DNA of 64,000 nucleotides from Sandaracinaceae bacterium (GCA_016706685.1 JADJJE010000008.1:62001-126000), one strand, 5' to 3'. Shown: positions 18,153 to 28,062, numbered from the stretch's first letter. Program-made: numbers and translations. The notes: generated by a model not told the origin, from the sequence alone.

Positions 18153-18245
18153 AGACACGCCTCGGAAAAAACCACCGCCCATGTCGGCAGCGGCTAGCCT
18201 CGTTCGTCCTCGCTACACCCCCCGGACGAAGGGAGCCCCTGACCG

Positions 18246-18632
18246 ATGCTTTACGCCCTGCTTTGCTGCAATCCTGAAGACGTCGTCTGTGCCTGGACCA
18301 AGGAGGAGGACGACGCCGTGATGGCGCGCCTCGGGGTGGTGCACGAGCGCTGGGAGCGCGCCGGGAAGCTGAAGCCGGCCATTCGCCTGCTGCCCACCAC
18401 GGCAGCCACCACGCTGCGCAAGGCCGATGGCCTGGTGCTGGACGGGCCGTATGCCGAGACCAAGGAGCAGCTGCTGGGCTTCTACATCGTGGACGTGGCG
18501 AGCCTCGAAGAGGGGCTGCAGTTCGCGCGCGAGCTGACCGAGGCCAACCCGGGCGGCGCCTACGAGCTTCGCCCGGTGGGGCTGTATCTGCCGGGCTCGC
18601 CCGTCAGCAGCGCGCAAGGCACCGGAACCTGA
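18246..18632 (+). CDS. YCII-related (DGPF domain) protein
   Basis: 128 residues of the YCII/DGPF superfamily. The hallmark LVLDGPYAETKEQLLGFYIVD lies near residue 62-82, and the N-terminus MLYALLCCNPED is typical. Members are dimeric alpha-beta barrel proteins of unknown activity that are very often encoded next to ECF sigma factors of the ECF42 type, as here: the sigma gene starts one base after this stop. GGGAG precedes the start. Likely a stress-associated accessory of the sigma factor. Confidence 0.8.
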   Translation: MLYALLCCNPEDVVCAWTKEEDDAVMARLGVVHERWERAGKLKPAIRLLPTTAATTLRKADGLVLDGPYAETKEQLLGFYIVDVASLEEGLQFARELTEANPGGAYELRPVGLYLPGSPVSSAQGTGT

Positions 18633-18633
18633 C

Positions 18634-19872
18634 GTGAGCGACCTCGGGTACATGCAGAGCGCCCTCGGTGCCGCGCGACCGCGCGCCGTGGCGGCCCTGC
18701 TGCGCTACTTCCGCGACCTCGACCTCGCGGAAGAGGCCTACCAGGAGGCGTGCCTGCGGGCGCTCAAGGTGTGGCCCGAGAACGGACCGCCGCGTGACCC
18801 GGCCGGCTGGCTCATCATGGTGGGCCGCAACGCCGCGCTCGACAGCGTCCGCCGCAGCGCCCGGCAGACGCCCCTGTGCGAGGCCCCGCCCGAGCGCGTG
18901 CACGGGCTGCCCACGGACACCGAGGCCGAGCTGGTGGAGCGCCTGGACGACAGCCACTACCGCGACGACGTGCTGCGGCTGCTGTTCATCTGCTGCCACC
19001 CCGAGCTGCCGTCCACGCAGCAGATCGCGCTCGCGCTGCGCATCGTGTCGGGGCTGAGCGTGCCGCAGATCGCGCGCGCCTTCGTGGTGACCGAGGCCGC
19101 CATGGAGCAGCGCATCACGCGCGCCAAAGGCAAGGTGGCCGCTGCGGGCGTGCCCTTCGGCAACCCCACGCCAGCCGAGCGCGCCGAGCGCCTGGGCGCC
19201 GTGGCCGCCATGCTGCAGCTGGTGTTCAACGAGGGCTACAGCGCCGCCGCCGAGCCCGAGCGCGCGCCGCTGGCCGACGAGGCCATCCGGCTGATGCGCC
19301 TCTTGCTGCGCATGTTCCCGGCCGAGCCCGAGCTGATGGGGCTCCTGGCGCTGATGCTGCTGCAGCACTCCCGCGCCGCTGCGCGCTTCGGCGCTGCGGG
19401 CGAGGCCATCCTGCTGGACGACCAGGACCGCTCGCGCTGGAACACGCGCCTCATCCACGAGGGCCTCGCGCTCATCGACAAGGCCATGCGCCACCGCGCG
19501 CCCGGTGCCTACCAGGTGCAGGCCGCCATCGCCGCGCTGCACGCGCGCGCCAGCACCCCGGCCGACACCGACTGGGCGCAGATCGACCTCTTGTACGGCA
19601 CGCTCGAGCGCCTGACGCCGTCGCCCGTGGTCACGCTCAACCGCGCGGTGGCCGTGTCCAAAGTGCGTGGCCCCGAGCCCGCGCTCGCCATGGTGGAGCC
19701 ACTGGGCGAGCGGCTGGCCGGCTACTTCCACTTCCACGGCCTGCGCGGCGGTCTGTCTCTGCAGCTGGGCCGCCCGCAGGAAGCCCGCGCGGCGTTCGAC
19801 CGCGCCATCGCGCTTGCCACCACGGCCGCCGAGGCCGCCCACATCCGCATGCACCTCGACCGCCTGCGCTGA
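18634..19872 (+). CDS. ECF42-like sigma factor with C-terminal TPR-like extension
   Basis: 412 residues, twice the size of a simple ECF sigma factor. Sigma2 is YFRDLDLAEEAYQEACLRALKVWP and PAGWLIMVGRNAALDSVRR; sigma4 is RIVSGLSVPQIARAFVVTEAAMEQRITRAKGKV. A long C-terminal helical domain (DUF6596/TPR-like; VFNEGYSAA, LNRAVAVSKVRGPEPAL, FDRAIALATTAAEAAHI) follows, a trait of ECF42 proteins, which have no anti-sigma factor and are regulated through that domain. Starts with GTG just after the DGPF gene. The VOC, AHSA1 and GyrI-like genes downstream are plausible targets. Confidence 0.85.
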   Translation: MSDLGYMQSALGAARPRAVAALLRYFRDLDLAEEAYQEACLRALKVWPENGPPRDPAGWLIMVGRNAALDSVRRSARQTPLCEAPPERVHGLPTDTEAELVERLDDSHYRDDVLRLLFICCHPELPSTQQIALALRIVSGLSVPQIARAFVVTEAAMEQRITRAKGKVAAAGVPFGNPTPAERAERLGAVAAMLQLVFNEGYSAAAEPERAPLADEAIRLMRLLLRMFPAEPELMGLLALMLLQHSRAAARFGAAGEAILLDDQDRSRWNTRLIHEGLALIDKAMRHRAPGAYQVQAAIAALHARASTPADTDWAQIDLLYGTLERLTPSPVVTLNRAVAVSKVRGPEPALAMVEPLGERLAGYFHFHGLRGGLSLQLGRPQEARAAFDRAIALATTAAEAAHIRMHLDRLR

Positions 19873-19910
19873 CCCTCTGACCCCGAGCCCCGAGAACTGG
19901 AGAATCCGTC

Positions 19911-20316
19911 ATGTCCCGCAAGATCTTCGTCAACCTGCCCGTCAGAGACCTGCCTGCGTCGCGTGGGTTCTATGCCGCGCTGGGCTTCACCTTCAACGAG
20001 CACTTCTGCGACGACACCGCCGCGTGCGTGGTCATCTCCGAAGACATCTTCGCCATGCTGCTCACGCACGCGAAGTTCACGTCGTTCACGGAGCGCGCCA
20101 TCTTGGACCCCAAGCAGCACATCGAGGTGCTGAACTGCCTGTCCTGCGACAGCAAGGAAGAGGTGGACCGCGTGGCTGGCGCCGCCCTGACCCACGGCGG
20201 CAAGGAGCCGCGCCCCACCACCGACATGGGCTTCATGCCACTACCGCACGGTCGAAGACCTGGACGGACACACCTGGGAGTTCATGTGGATGGACCCAGC
20301 CGCCATCCCGGGCTGA
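19911..20316 (+). CDS. VOC family (glyoxalase/bleomycin-resistance-like) protein, frameshifted
   Basis: 135 residues after repair. The start MSRKIFVNLPVRDLPASRGFYAALGFTFNEHF is typical for VOC proteins found beside DGPF/ECF clusters. After TDMGFM one extra base shifts the frame; the expected ending YRTVEDLDGHTWEFMWMD is present in the next frame and stops at 20316. The Glu in the last strand (HTWEFMWMD) matches the usual metal ligand. Substrate unknown; probably a stress or detoxification protein in the sigma cluster. Confidence 0.75.
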
Positions 20317-20364
20317 GCTCCCGCCACCACCCTTCCGCTCACCACATCACCGAGAGACACCGTC

Positions 20365-20841
20365 ATGACCACCGAGATCACTCCCATGGACGAGCGCGAG
20401 CTCGTGCTCACCCGCCTCGTCGACGTGCCCGCCGAGAAGCTCTATCGCTGCTGGACCGAGCCGGCCCTGCTCACGCAGTGGTTCGCGCCGCTGCCATGGA
20501 CCACCCCGCACGCCGAGCTGGACGTGCGCGCCGGCGGCGCCAACCGCATCACCATGCGCAGCCCCGAGGGCGAGGACATGCCCAACGAGGGCATCTACCT
20601 CGAGGTGGTGCCCAACCAGAAGCTGGTGATCACCGACGCGTTCCGCGCGGGCTGGATGCCCACGGCCGCCGCGTTCATGGTGATCGTGCTGACGTTCACG
20701 CCGGAGGACGGCAAGACGCGCTACATCGCACGCGCCCGCCACTGGACCAAGGAGGCCGCCGAGCAGCACGAGCAGATGGGCTTCCACACGGGCTGGGGCA
20801 TCTGCGCCGACCAGCTGGTCGCGCTCGCCAAGACGCTCTGA
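20365..20841 (+). CDS. AHSA1/SRPBCC domain protein
   Basis: 158 residues with the activator-of-Hsp90-ATPase-like (AHSA1) pattern: ELVLTRLVDVPAEKLYRCWTEPALLTQWFAP, RAGGANRITMRSPEGEDMPNEGIYLEVVPNQKLVITDAF, and VLTFTPEDGKTRY. No frame damage. Forms a hydrophobic-pocket helix-grip fold; ligand unknown. Commonly co-encoded with DGPF, ECF42 sigma and VOC proteins, as in this cluster. Confidence 0.8.
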   Translation: MTTEITPMDERELVLTRLVDVPAEKLYRCWTEPALLTQWFAPLPWTTPHAELDVRAGGANRITMRSPEGEDMPNEGIYLEVVPNQKLVITDAFRAGWMPTAAAFMVIVLTFTPEDGKTRYIARARHWTKEAAEQHEQMGFHTGWGICADQLVALAKTL

Positions 20842-20860
20842 AGCAAGGAGGAACGCAGCC

Positions 20861-21324
20861 ATGCTCGACACCCCCGTCATCCTCGAGACCACCCCGCTGA
20901 TCACCGCGTGCGTGCACGTCACCGTGGCGCGCGACCAGATCCAGCACGTCATGGGCCCCGCCATCAGCGAGGTCTACGGCGCCGTCATGGCGCAGCAGCG
21001 CACGCCCACGGGGCCATGGTTCACGCACCACCACCGCATCGAGCCCCACGCTCTTCGAGTTCGACGCGTGCGTGCCCATCGACCAGCCCATCACGCCGGT
21101 GGGGCGCGTGTTCCGCTAGCGAGTGGCCGGCTACGCGCGTGGCGCGCGTGATCTACAGCGGCCCGTATGAAGGGCTCGGCGAAGCCTGGCCCGAGTTCAA
21201 GGCCTGGCTCGAGCGCGAGGGCCACACGGGCCGCAGCGACCTGTACGAGCGCTACCTGGTGGGCCCCGAGAGCACGCAGGACCCGGCGGAGTACCGCACG
21301 GAGCTGATCCAGCCGCTCGTGTGA
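20861..21324 (+). CDS. GyrI-like/effector-binding domain protein, frameshifted
   Basis: About 155 residues. A perfect AGGAGG precedes the start. The N-terminus (VILETTPLITACVHVTVARDQIQHVMGPAISEVYGAV) and, in shifted frames, TLFEFDACVPIDQPITPVGRV and WPATRVARVIYSGPYEGLGEAWPEFKAWLEREG match the AraC effector-binding/GyrI-like small-molecule-binding domain. Two shifts occur, near 21048 and 21110. Last gene of the ECF42-type cluster. Probably a multidrug or small-ligand sensor without a DNA-binding domain. Confidence 0.7.
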
Positions 21325-21372
21325 CGTCCAGCCGCAGCCCCCTCGGCAACGTGTGATGGTGGGCTTTCACAG

Positions 21373-21391
21373 CATACTAGATTCTAGTATG
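21373..21391. promoter_or_regulatory. ParD operator palindrome
   Basis: CATACTAGA-T-TCTAGTATG is a perfect inverted repeat with 9-base arms, ending 8 bases before the antitoxin ATG. It is AT-rich in a GC-rich setting and probably overlaps the promoter, as expected for autoregulation by a ribbon-helix-helix antitoxin. Observed palindrome; binding inferred. Confidence 0.7.
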
Positions 21392-21399
21392 ATGTGAGC

Positions 21400-21636
21400 A
21401 TGGCCAAGACAACGAGCCTGATCCTCGGTGACCACTTCGAGCAGTTCGTGCAGAGCAAGGTGGCGAGCGGCGAATACGCGAGCGCCAGCGAGGTCATCCG
21501 CGACGCTCTCAGGACGTTCGAGAAGGAAGACGAAAAGGAGCGGGCGCTGCTGCGCGAGCTCGACCGCGCGAGCGCCAGTGGCCGTGCCAAGCCCGGGGTG
21601 TTCGAACGACTGCGCGCGAAGCACGGCATCAAGTGA
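21400..21636 (+). CDS. parD: ParD-like antitoxin
   Basis: 78 residues. AKTTSLILGDHFEQFVQSKVASGEYASASEVIRDALRTFEKED is the CopG/ParD ribbon-helix-helix antitoxin pattern, with an unstructured toxin-binding tail (ALLRELDRASASGRAKPGVF). The ATG at 21400 is preferred to a GTG two codons upstream. Its TGA overlaps the GTG of the toxin gene, giving tight coupling. Represses its own promoter through the palindrome immediately upstream and neutralises ParE. Confidence 0.9.
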   Translation: MAKTTSLILGDHFEQFVQSKVASGEYASASEVIRDALRTFEKEDEKERALLRELDRASASGRAKPGVFERLRAKHGIK

Positions 21637-21938
21637 CGCGCCGACGGAAGGCCGTCGTTCACTACTCGAAAGTTGCCGAGGAAGCGCTCGACGCCATCGC
21701 CATGTACACAGCAGTCGAGTGGGGCCATGCCCAACGGGACCGCTACATCGCTCTCCTCCAAGACGCGTGCGAGCGCGTGGTTCCGCTCCACGCCACCCTC
21801 GCCCGCCCGGTCCCAGGCATACCCGAGCTACGGACACTGCGCTGCGAGCGCCACGTGATCTACTTCCGAGAGGTCGAGGACGGCTTCGAGATCGTGCATG
21901 TGCTTCACGATCGCCAGCTGCCCACGAAGCATTTGTAG
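21633..21938 (+). CDS. parE: ParE/RelE-superfamily toxin
   Basis: 101 residues with the ParE pattern VHYSKVAEEALDAIAMYTAVEWGHAQRDRYIALLQDACERVV, then RPVPGIPELRTLRCERHVIYFREVEDGFEIVHVLHDRQ. ParE toxins act on DNA gyrase, RelE toxins on ribosome-bound mRNA; the YRDLR-type tail (LRCERHVIYF) and the ParD partner favour ParE. GTG start overlaps the antitoxin stop. The module sits alone between the sigma cluster and a cellulase gene, a typical location for a mobile toxin-antitoxin pair. Confidence 0.88.
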   Translation: MTRRRKAVVHYSKVAEEALDAIAMYTAVEWGHAQRDRYIALLQDACERVVPLHATLARPVPGIPELRTLRCERHVIYFREVEDGFEIVHVLHDRQLPTKHL

Positions 21939-22025
21939 GGCTTGTTGTGGACTGCAGTGGGCGATGAAGTCGTGGCGTGGCCCTTGGGCTTGCGGTGCGA
22001 CCCGTCGACAGGATAGGGATCATGC

Positions 22026-23706
22026 ATGTCCCGCGTCGCGCTCCTGGTCGTGCCTGTGCTCACCGCGCACGCGCTGTGCTTCGTGATCGGCTGCGGAGGC
22101 GGTGGCGACGGCACGCCGGATGATGGTGGCAGCTCGGCGGACACCGGCACGCGCATGGACCAGGCCGTCGACCAGGCCGTCGTCGACTTGGGGCCCGAGG
22201 AGCAAATCACCCCCGATGACCCCGGCGCGGCCGACGTGCGCTTCGAGATCGCGTCGGCCAGCGACCGCCACGCGATCAGCCCATGGATCTACGGGTCCAA
22301 CCAGGTGGACGATGGCGACACGCACGGCGTCTCCATGGGCCGCATCGGGGGCAACCGCTGGACGGCCTACAACTGGAGACCAACGCGTCCAACGCGGGCT
22401 CCGACTACCTGTACCAGAACGACACCTACCTCGGCGGCGGCTCGGCTCCCGGAGGCGCTGTCGCTGGGCCGTGGGCGACCTGCACGACGCGGACCTCGGC
22501 GCGCTGCTCACCGTGCCCATCGCGGGCTGGGTGTCGGCCGACACCACGGGGCCCACGCCCAGCGACGGCAGCGGGCGTGGCACACGCTTCCTGCCACCAG
22601 AGGCCACTCGGGGCACGCTCAGGGGCGCGCCCAGCCTGAGCGACGGCACCGTCTACACCGACGAGTTCGTGGACGGGGTGCGGCGCACGCTCATGCCCAG
22701 CGGCACGGTGTTCTTCTCGCTCGATAACGAGCCCGACCTCTGGTCCAGCACGCACTCCGAGATCCACCCCACCGCGGTCACCTACGCCGAGCTGGTCACG
22801 CGCAACGTGGAGCACGCCACGGCCATCACCAGTGTGGTGCCAGCTGCCGTGGTCTTCGGCCCCGTGAACTACGGCTACGCCGGCTTCATGAACCTGCAGG
22901 CCGCGTCCGACGCCATGGGGCGCGACTTCATCGACTTCTACCTGGACGCGATGAGCGACGCCGAAGACACCGCACGGCGCCGCCTGGTGGATGTGCTGGA
23001 CGTGCACTGGTACCCCGAGGCGCAGGGGCGGGGGCGTGCGCATCACCGGCGACGGACGGGCGATGCCATGGCGACCGCGCGCATGCAGGCCCCACGATCG
23101 CTGTGGGACGCGAGCGTACACGGAGACCAGCTGGATCACGGGCTGCTGCAGCGACGGCGCCATCCGCTTGATCCCGCGGCTACAGGACAAGATCGACGCG
23201 CACTACCCTGGCACGGGCATCGCCATCACCGAGTACAACTACGGCGCGGCCGGGCACATCTCGGGCGGCGTGGCGCAGGCCGACGTGCTGGGCATCTTCG
23301 GACGCGAGCGCGTGTTCGCGGCCATGTGGTGGCAGCTCTCCGCCGAGCGCGCCTTCGTGGACGGCGCGTTCGAGATGTTCCGCGACTTCGACGGTGCGGG
23401 CTCGCGCTTCGGTGACACCTCCATCTCGGCGACCACGTCCGACGTCGCGCGCGTGTCCGTGTATGCCAGCGTGGACGCGGCCACCTCGGGCCGCATGGTG
23501 GTGGTGGCCATCAACCGCAGCAGCCAGGCGCTCTCGGCCGGCATCCGCATCGCCCACACGCGGCAGTTCAGCTCGGCGCGCGTCTTCCGACTCACCGCGG
23601 CGTCCCCGTCCCCGGCCGCCGATGGAACCGTGACGCTCTCCTGACCAACGCGCTGACGGTCATGCTCCCCGCGCGCAGCGTGACCACCCTCGAGCTGGTG
23701 CCCTGA
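22026..23706 (+). pseudogene. GH44-family endoglucanase lipoprotein, multiple frameshifts
   Basis: About 555 residues across frames. A lipoprotein signal (LCFVIGC) and Asp-rich linker precede a glycoside hydrolase family 44 catalytic domain: MGRIGGNRWTAYNW followed by ETNASNAGSDYLYQNDTYL is the signature, with SLDNEPDLW (acid/base Glu), VLDVHWYPEA and TGIAITEYNYGAAGHISGG (nucleophile Glu). A C-terminal beta-sandwich (FGDTSISATTSDVARVSVY, MVVVAINRSS) completes it. Six shifts near 22376, 22465, 23030, 23060, 23115 and 23640; the first needs one G in a G run. Acts on beta-1,4-glucan/xyloglucan outside the cell. Likely intact in the living strain. Confidence 0.75.
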
Positions 23707-23763
23707 GGGCACCGGCGTCCTGGCGTCACGGCGGCGGCGGCGCGGGCGGCCCACGTGGACCAG

Positions 23764-25240
23764 TCACGACGTATGTCGTCGAACGTGGTGGTGCCGGTGA
23801 GGGTGTAGTTGGACTCCGTGATCTCGGTCGCGGCGCACACGCTCGCCGTGGGACCGGTGACGCAATAGATCCCGCGCCTCGAGCTGTCGGTCCGCGCCAG
23901 GGCCCGCGCGACGACGGAACTCGTTGCCGCTGGCGTCCGTGCCTTGCGCGGAGGCGCCAGCGACCGTCACGTTCTGGATTCCAGCGGCGCGCAGCGCCCC
24001 GCCCAGCGCCTCTCCCTGCGGGGCAGCTGGCCCTGCAGCTGCGCGAGGATGCGCTCCCTCACCGCGGTCCCAGGGCCGCGCACGGCCAACGCCACCACGC
24101 TGCCCTGGACGCGCGAGACGTTGATGCCGGGCCCGGTGCTCTCCACCGTGACCGTCACCGTCTGTCCGCGCTGGCCCGTCGCGACGAACGACCAGTCCAC
24201 CAGCGGGTCCTGCGGTCGCTGCTCCCTGGGCACGAAGCCATAGCCCACGAAGCGAGCGCTCACGGCAAGGGCGCTGGGGGCCGCCGCGAGGGGCGGATCG
24301 GTCAACGGGGGGATCGTGGGCGGCCACTGGTCGATGGCCGGCTGTACCGCTGCTTCGGCTTGCTGTTGCGCCACGGCGGCGACCGCGCTGGCCATGTTGG
24401 CGTCGTTCTCGGCCTGACGGTCGGCTTCCTCCTGCTCGGTCATGTGCTCGGACACGAGCGAGACGATGCTGCCCACGACCACCAGCGCCGTGAGCACGGC
24501 GCCGGCCACCACGAGCTTCGTGCGATGTGTCTTGGCCAGCGTGAGCAGCGGCACAGGCGTCTCGCCGCGCAGGCGCGCCGCCCGGGACCGGATCCTGTCG
24601 ATGGCAAAGGCCCCCAGCGCCCCGCTCAGGGCTGACACCATCAAGGCAAAGAGCCCGTTGACGATGTAGCCGTTGGCGAAGAACGCCAGGACACCGGTCA
24701 GGTTCAGCCGACCGCGAAGCCAGTGGCTGCCACCGCGAGCGCCCAGTGGGCCAGCATGGCTGGCATGTCCAGCCCGGGGAGCCGCGGGAAGTCGGTCCCC
24801 CGCGCGGGGAAGCCCTGCGCCGCAATCCCCTGCGTCAGCCACGGGGTGTATCCCGCGACGAACGCCTCCTGGCCCTCGTACCCCGCGAGCTTCTTGGGCA
24901 CCAGGAACTCGTACACGAGCCCGTTGGCGAGTGTCAGGCGCATCCCGATGGATCCGAGCGCGAACGCCTGGAACGTCTCCGCCTTCACCAGGTCAGCATG
25001 CTCGATGGCGGCCGGTGAGCCCGCCTTTCGACCAAAGAGCCGGCCACCGCGCGTGAACAGCAGCAGGCGTTCGTTGGTCACGGCCACCTGAAAGTCTTCG
25101 AGGTACGCGAAGCGGATGAAGCGCAACGTCCGCACCAGCGCGGGGACCTGGCGCTCCACGTAGGCGGTGCTGGTGACGGCCTCACCCGGACGGAGGTGCG
25201 GGGCGGCCATGGCGGCGATCGCGGCGTCGTGCGCTTGCAT
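23764..25240 (-). pseudogene. membrane protein with N-terminal PH-like and C-terminal domain, frameshifted
   Basis: About 490 residues in three or four frames. An N-terminal region (VERQVPALVRTLRFIRFAYL, AVTNERLLLFTRGGRLFGRKAG) resembles bacterial PH-like domains. Two or three transmembrane helices follow (NGLFALMVSALSGALGAFAI, LVVAGAVLTALVVVGSIVSLV), an Ala/Gln/Glu-rich linker, then a beta domain (VDWSFVATGQRGQTVTVTVES, VVALAVRGPGTAVRERILAQL, ALRAAGIQNVTVAGA, GIYCVTGPTASVCAATEIT). Shifts lie near 24720, 24020 and 23915. The true 3' end is uncertain and may run into the convergent GH44 gene. Function unknown. Confidence 0.45.
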
Positions 25241-25350
25241 GGCGGAAAGCTAGACCGCGCGTGGCGTGGAGCTCCCTTATTGGCACCTTAATTCGTTCGT
25301 CCATTGTGCTATCCAGGGCTGGACTGCATCCCGAGTCGTAGGAGGTCCAC

Positions 25351-26276
25351 TTGTCCCGTCAGGCACGCGTCGCGCCTCGTTCTCTGCGCTGGTACGTTGA
25401 GTATGCTCTCGGCCGTGGGCTGGGGTGTGGCCCAGCCGGCGGCCACGCCGAGCCCCGGCGCAGCGCCCACGCCCACGCCCGAGGCCCTCATGGAGGGCGT
25501 GCCCACGAAGATGGGGCGGCGCATCGTGAGCCAGCTTCGGACGGCCCATGGGGCCATGCCCACGGTCTTGCGCGCGGCCCATCTCACCCAGCCCGACGGG
25601 GGCGAGCAGGTCTTCTTCGTGTACGAGTACTCCTCTTCGATGCCTGCGTGGCCGCCGCCCCTCACGCGCCGAAGGGCGCCAAGCGTGCCGCGATCGGCTC
25701 CAGGAGGACGCGCGGCTGACCACCGCCAAGGCGGCGTTCGTCACCGTGGCGGCCACGCCCGCTGGCCGCGCCGCAGGCACCGGAGGCGCCATCACGGTGG
25801 TGTTCGACGCGGACGTGCGCCGCGGTTGCCGCACCCACCGCGTGCTCGAGGTGGCCCTGCGCGACGTGGACGCGGACCAGCGGCCGGAGCTCTTGGTAGA
25901 CATCGTGGGCTCGCATCCGGAGCGCGGCTTTCGCTCGGGCAACGAGTACGAGCGGCGCCTGCGGGACCCGGTGATCTTCGATGCCACCGGGCGGGAGCAG
26001 CTCCATGCGGAGCTCGGCGCCTGGGGCCCGACCGACGACGAGAGCGCCACCAGCAGCGTGTCCGCGCGCTGGAGCATGCGGGACACCAACGCCGACCGTC
26101 GCCCCGATGTGGTGGTGGAGTCGTTCGCCTACGAAGAGATGTACGACTGTCCGGTCACCGACGACGGCTGGTTCACGCCGCGCTCGGAAGACGACGAAGA
26201 CGGCTACGAGTGCTCCGGTGCGCCACGGCTCACCACGTTCCGCTACGACACGGCGCGTGACGTCTTTGTGGAGTAG
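25351..26276 (+). pseudogene. hypothetical exported protein, three frameshifts
   Basis: AGGAGG lies five bases before the TTG at 25351, which sets the start. A signal-peptide-like stretch (LVLCAGTLSMLSAVGWGVAQ) appears after a shift near 25375, then a Pro/Thr linker and a mature region: MGRRIVSQLRTAHGAMPTVL, LFDACVAAAPHAPKGAK, TTAKAAFVTVAATPAGRAAG, EVALRDVDADQRPELLVDIVG and MRDTNADRRPDVVVESFAYEEMYDC. The Asp-rich DVDADQRPELLVD and DTNADRRPDVVVE segments look like FG-GAP/VCBS-type calcium loops. Overlaps the start of the cytochrome gene by 11 bases. Unknown function, probably periplasmic. Confidence 0.45.
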
Positions 26277-27375
26277 CCCAGCGCGCGCCGCCGCGCTGTA
26301 CGTGACGGCCGGCATGGTCACGGCCGGTGTGGTGGCCAGCTCCCTGTCGTGGGCCGGGGCGCGCTCGCAGGTCGCCACTCCGGCAGCGCCCGCGGCGAAC
26401 CTCGTGACCCCACGCGGGTGTGCCGGCTGCCACGCCGAGGTCACCCGCGAGTGGCAGGAGTCGCTGCACGCCCAGTCGTTTCGCGACCCCATCTTCCAAG
26501 CCGAGTTCCAGCCTCACCCGGCCGAGGACTGCGTGGCGTGCCACGCGCCGCTCGCCACGAACCTGGTGGCGCCCGCGGAAGCCGACACGCGCGAAGGCGT
26601 GGGGGTGCGTTTTCGTGTCACGTGAACGCCGCGGGGCACATCCTCGGATCCGCGCGGGGCAGGCAGCGGTCGAGTGCATCGGCTCCCGCAGCGGCAGGCC
26701 AGGTAGACCCACCGCACCCTGTGCAGCGCAGCGGTGAGCTCGGCTCGGCGGCGCTCTGCGCGCGCTGCCACGAGTTCGCCTTCCCGCCTCCGCGCGCGGG
26801 GAGCCTGGGCTACGACCCGGCGATCTTGCAGCAGGCCACGTTCACCGAGTGGCGCGCCTCGCGCGCCGGTCGCCAAGGGCTCGCGTGCGTGGGCTGTCAC
26901 ATGCCCCGACGCGCCGACGGCCACTTCGACCACCGCATGCCGGGGGCGTCCGCCGAGCTGCTGGCACGCGCGGTCCGCGTCCAGGTGCGCGCCACCCGCG
27001 ACGCCGACGGGGTCACCGTGCGGGTCACCTTTGCGAACACGGGAGGTAGGGCACGCGCTCCCCACCGGCGACATCTTTCGGCGCCTCATCGTGCGGGCCG
27101 AGCTCGGCAGCGAGCGCACGTCCACCGAGCTGCGCCGCTACTTCGGCACCAGCCACGTGGGGGGCGCGCTGGTGACCACGGAGATCGACGACACCCGCGT
27201 GATGCCGGGCCGCCCGCGCGTGGTCACGCTGCGCCTGCCGCGCGTCCCCGGTGCGAACCGCGTCCGCTGGAGCGTGGCTCACGCGCGCCTCGACCCGAGC
27301 GTGGCGCAGGCTCGCGCGCTGCCGATGAGCGATGTGGAGACGGTGTTCGAGTCGGGCGAGGCCCTGGTACGCTAG
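26266..27375 (+). pseudogene. multiheme c-type cytochrome (c554-like), frameshifted
   Basis: About 370 residues. TTG start; N-terminal signal anchor (ALYVTAGMVTAGVVASSLSW). Five heme c motifs can be read: CAGCH, CVACH, a third that becomes CV(S/F)CH once two homopolymer indels near 26605-26618 (GGGGG and TTTT) are repaired, CARCH and CVGCH. The C-terminal part (NTG then VGHALPTGDIFRRLIVRAEL, resumed after a shift near 27045) matches the domain after the hemes in cytochrome c554/c' family proteins. Electron transfer in the periplasm; redox partner unknown. Confidence 0.65.
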
Positions 27376-27411
27376 CGAGAACACGTCACAGCCCGCTGCT
27401 AGCCTGTGGGC

Positions 27412-28062
27412 ATGTGCGGTCGCTACACGCTGTCCGAGATGCCCGAGTGGTCGGAGCTCCACATCCGCATCCCGGATGAGCTGCTGCTGAGGCCCCGCTA
27501 CAACGCCGCGCCCGGCGCGCACCAGCTGGTGGTCACGCGCGACCCGGGCGGGCAGCTCACGCTGGGGGAGCTGCGCTGGGGTGCGCGCGCGGGGCAGCGC
27601 ATGGTGCAGAACGCGCGGCGAGAGTCGCTGGGAGCGCCCGTCTGGCGGGAGCACGCCGGCTCGCGCTGCGTGGTGCCGGCCGATGGCTACGTGGAGTGGC
27701 AGAAGACGCCTCGCGGGAAGCAGCCGCTGTGGCTCCGAGACGCGAGCGAGCCGGGGCGCACGCTGTGGATGGCGGGCCTGGTGCTGCCGGATGGGTTCGT
27801 GATCATCACCACACCGCCTTCGGAGGACGTGGCCGCGGTGCACGCCCGCATGCCGGCGCTGTTGGGGGCTGACGTAGTGGACGCGTGGCTCAGCGCGCCG
27901 TGGTCGGCGGCGCGTGCGTTGCTGGTGCCTGCACCAGAAGGGTTGCTGGCGGCACGGCTGCTGGGGGCGCGCATCAATTCGAGCCTGCACGACGACGCGC
28001 GGTGTTTGGAGGCGCCTGAGCCCGCGGCCCAGCTGCAGCTCTTTCGGGACGCCGCGCGCTAG
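27412..28062 (+). CDS. SRAP/HMCES-family DNA-protein crosslink protein (YedK-like)
   Basis: 216 residues. The start MCGRYTL exposes the catalytic Cys2 after Met removal; a GTG six bases upstream is therefore rejected. Conserved RYNAAPG near residue 28, WGARAGQRMVQNARRES, PADGYVEWQ (active-site Glu) near residue 88 and VHARMPALL (His) complete the SRAP signature. The family traps abasic sites in single-stranded DNA by a thiazolidine link to Cys2 and often appears in SOS regulons. No LexA box recognised upstream. Confidence 0.9.
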   Translation: MCGRYTLSEMPEWSELHIRIPDELLLRPRYNAAPGAHQLVVTRDPGGQLTLGELRWGARAGQRMVQNARRESLGAPVWREHAGSRCVVPADGYVEWQKTPRGKQPLWLRDASEPGRTLWMAGLVLPDGFVIITTPPSEDVAAVHARMPALLGADVVDAWLSAPWSAARALLVPAPEGLLAARLLGARINSSLHDDARCLEAPEPAAQLQLFRDAAR

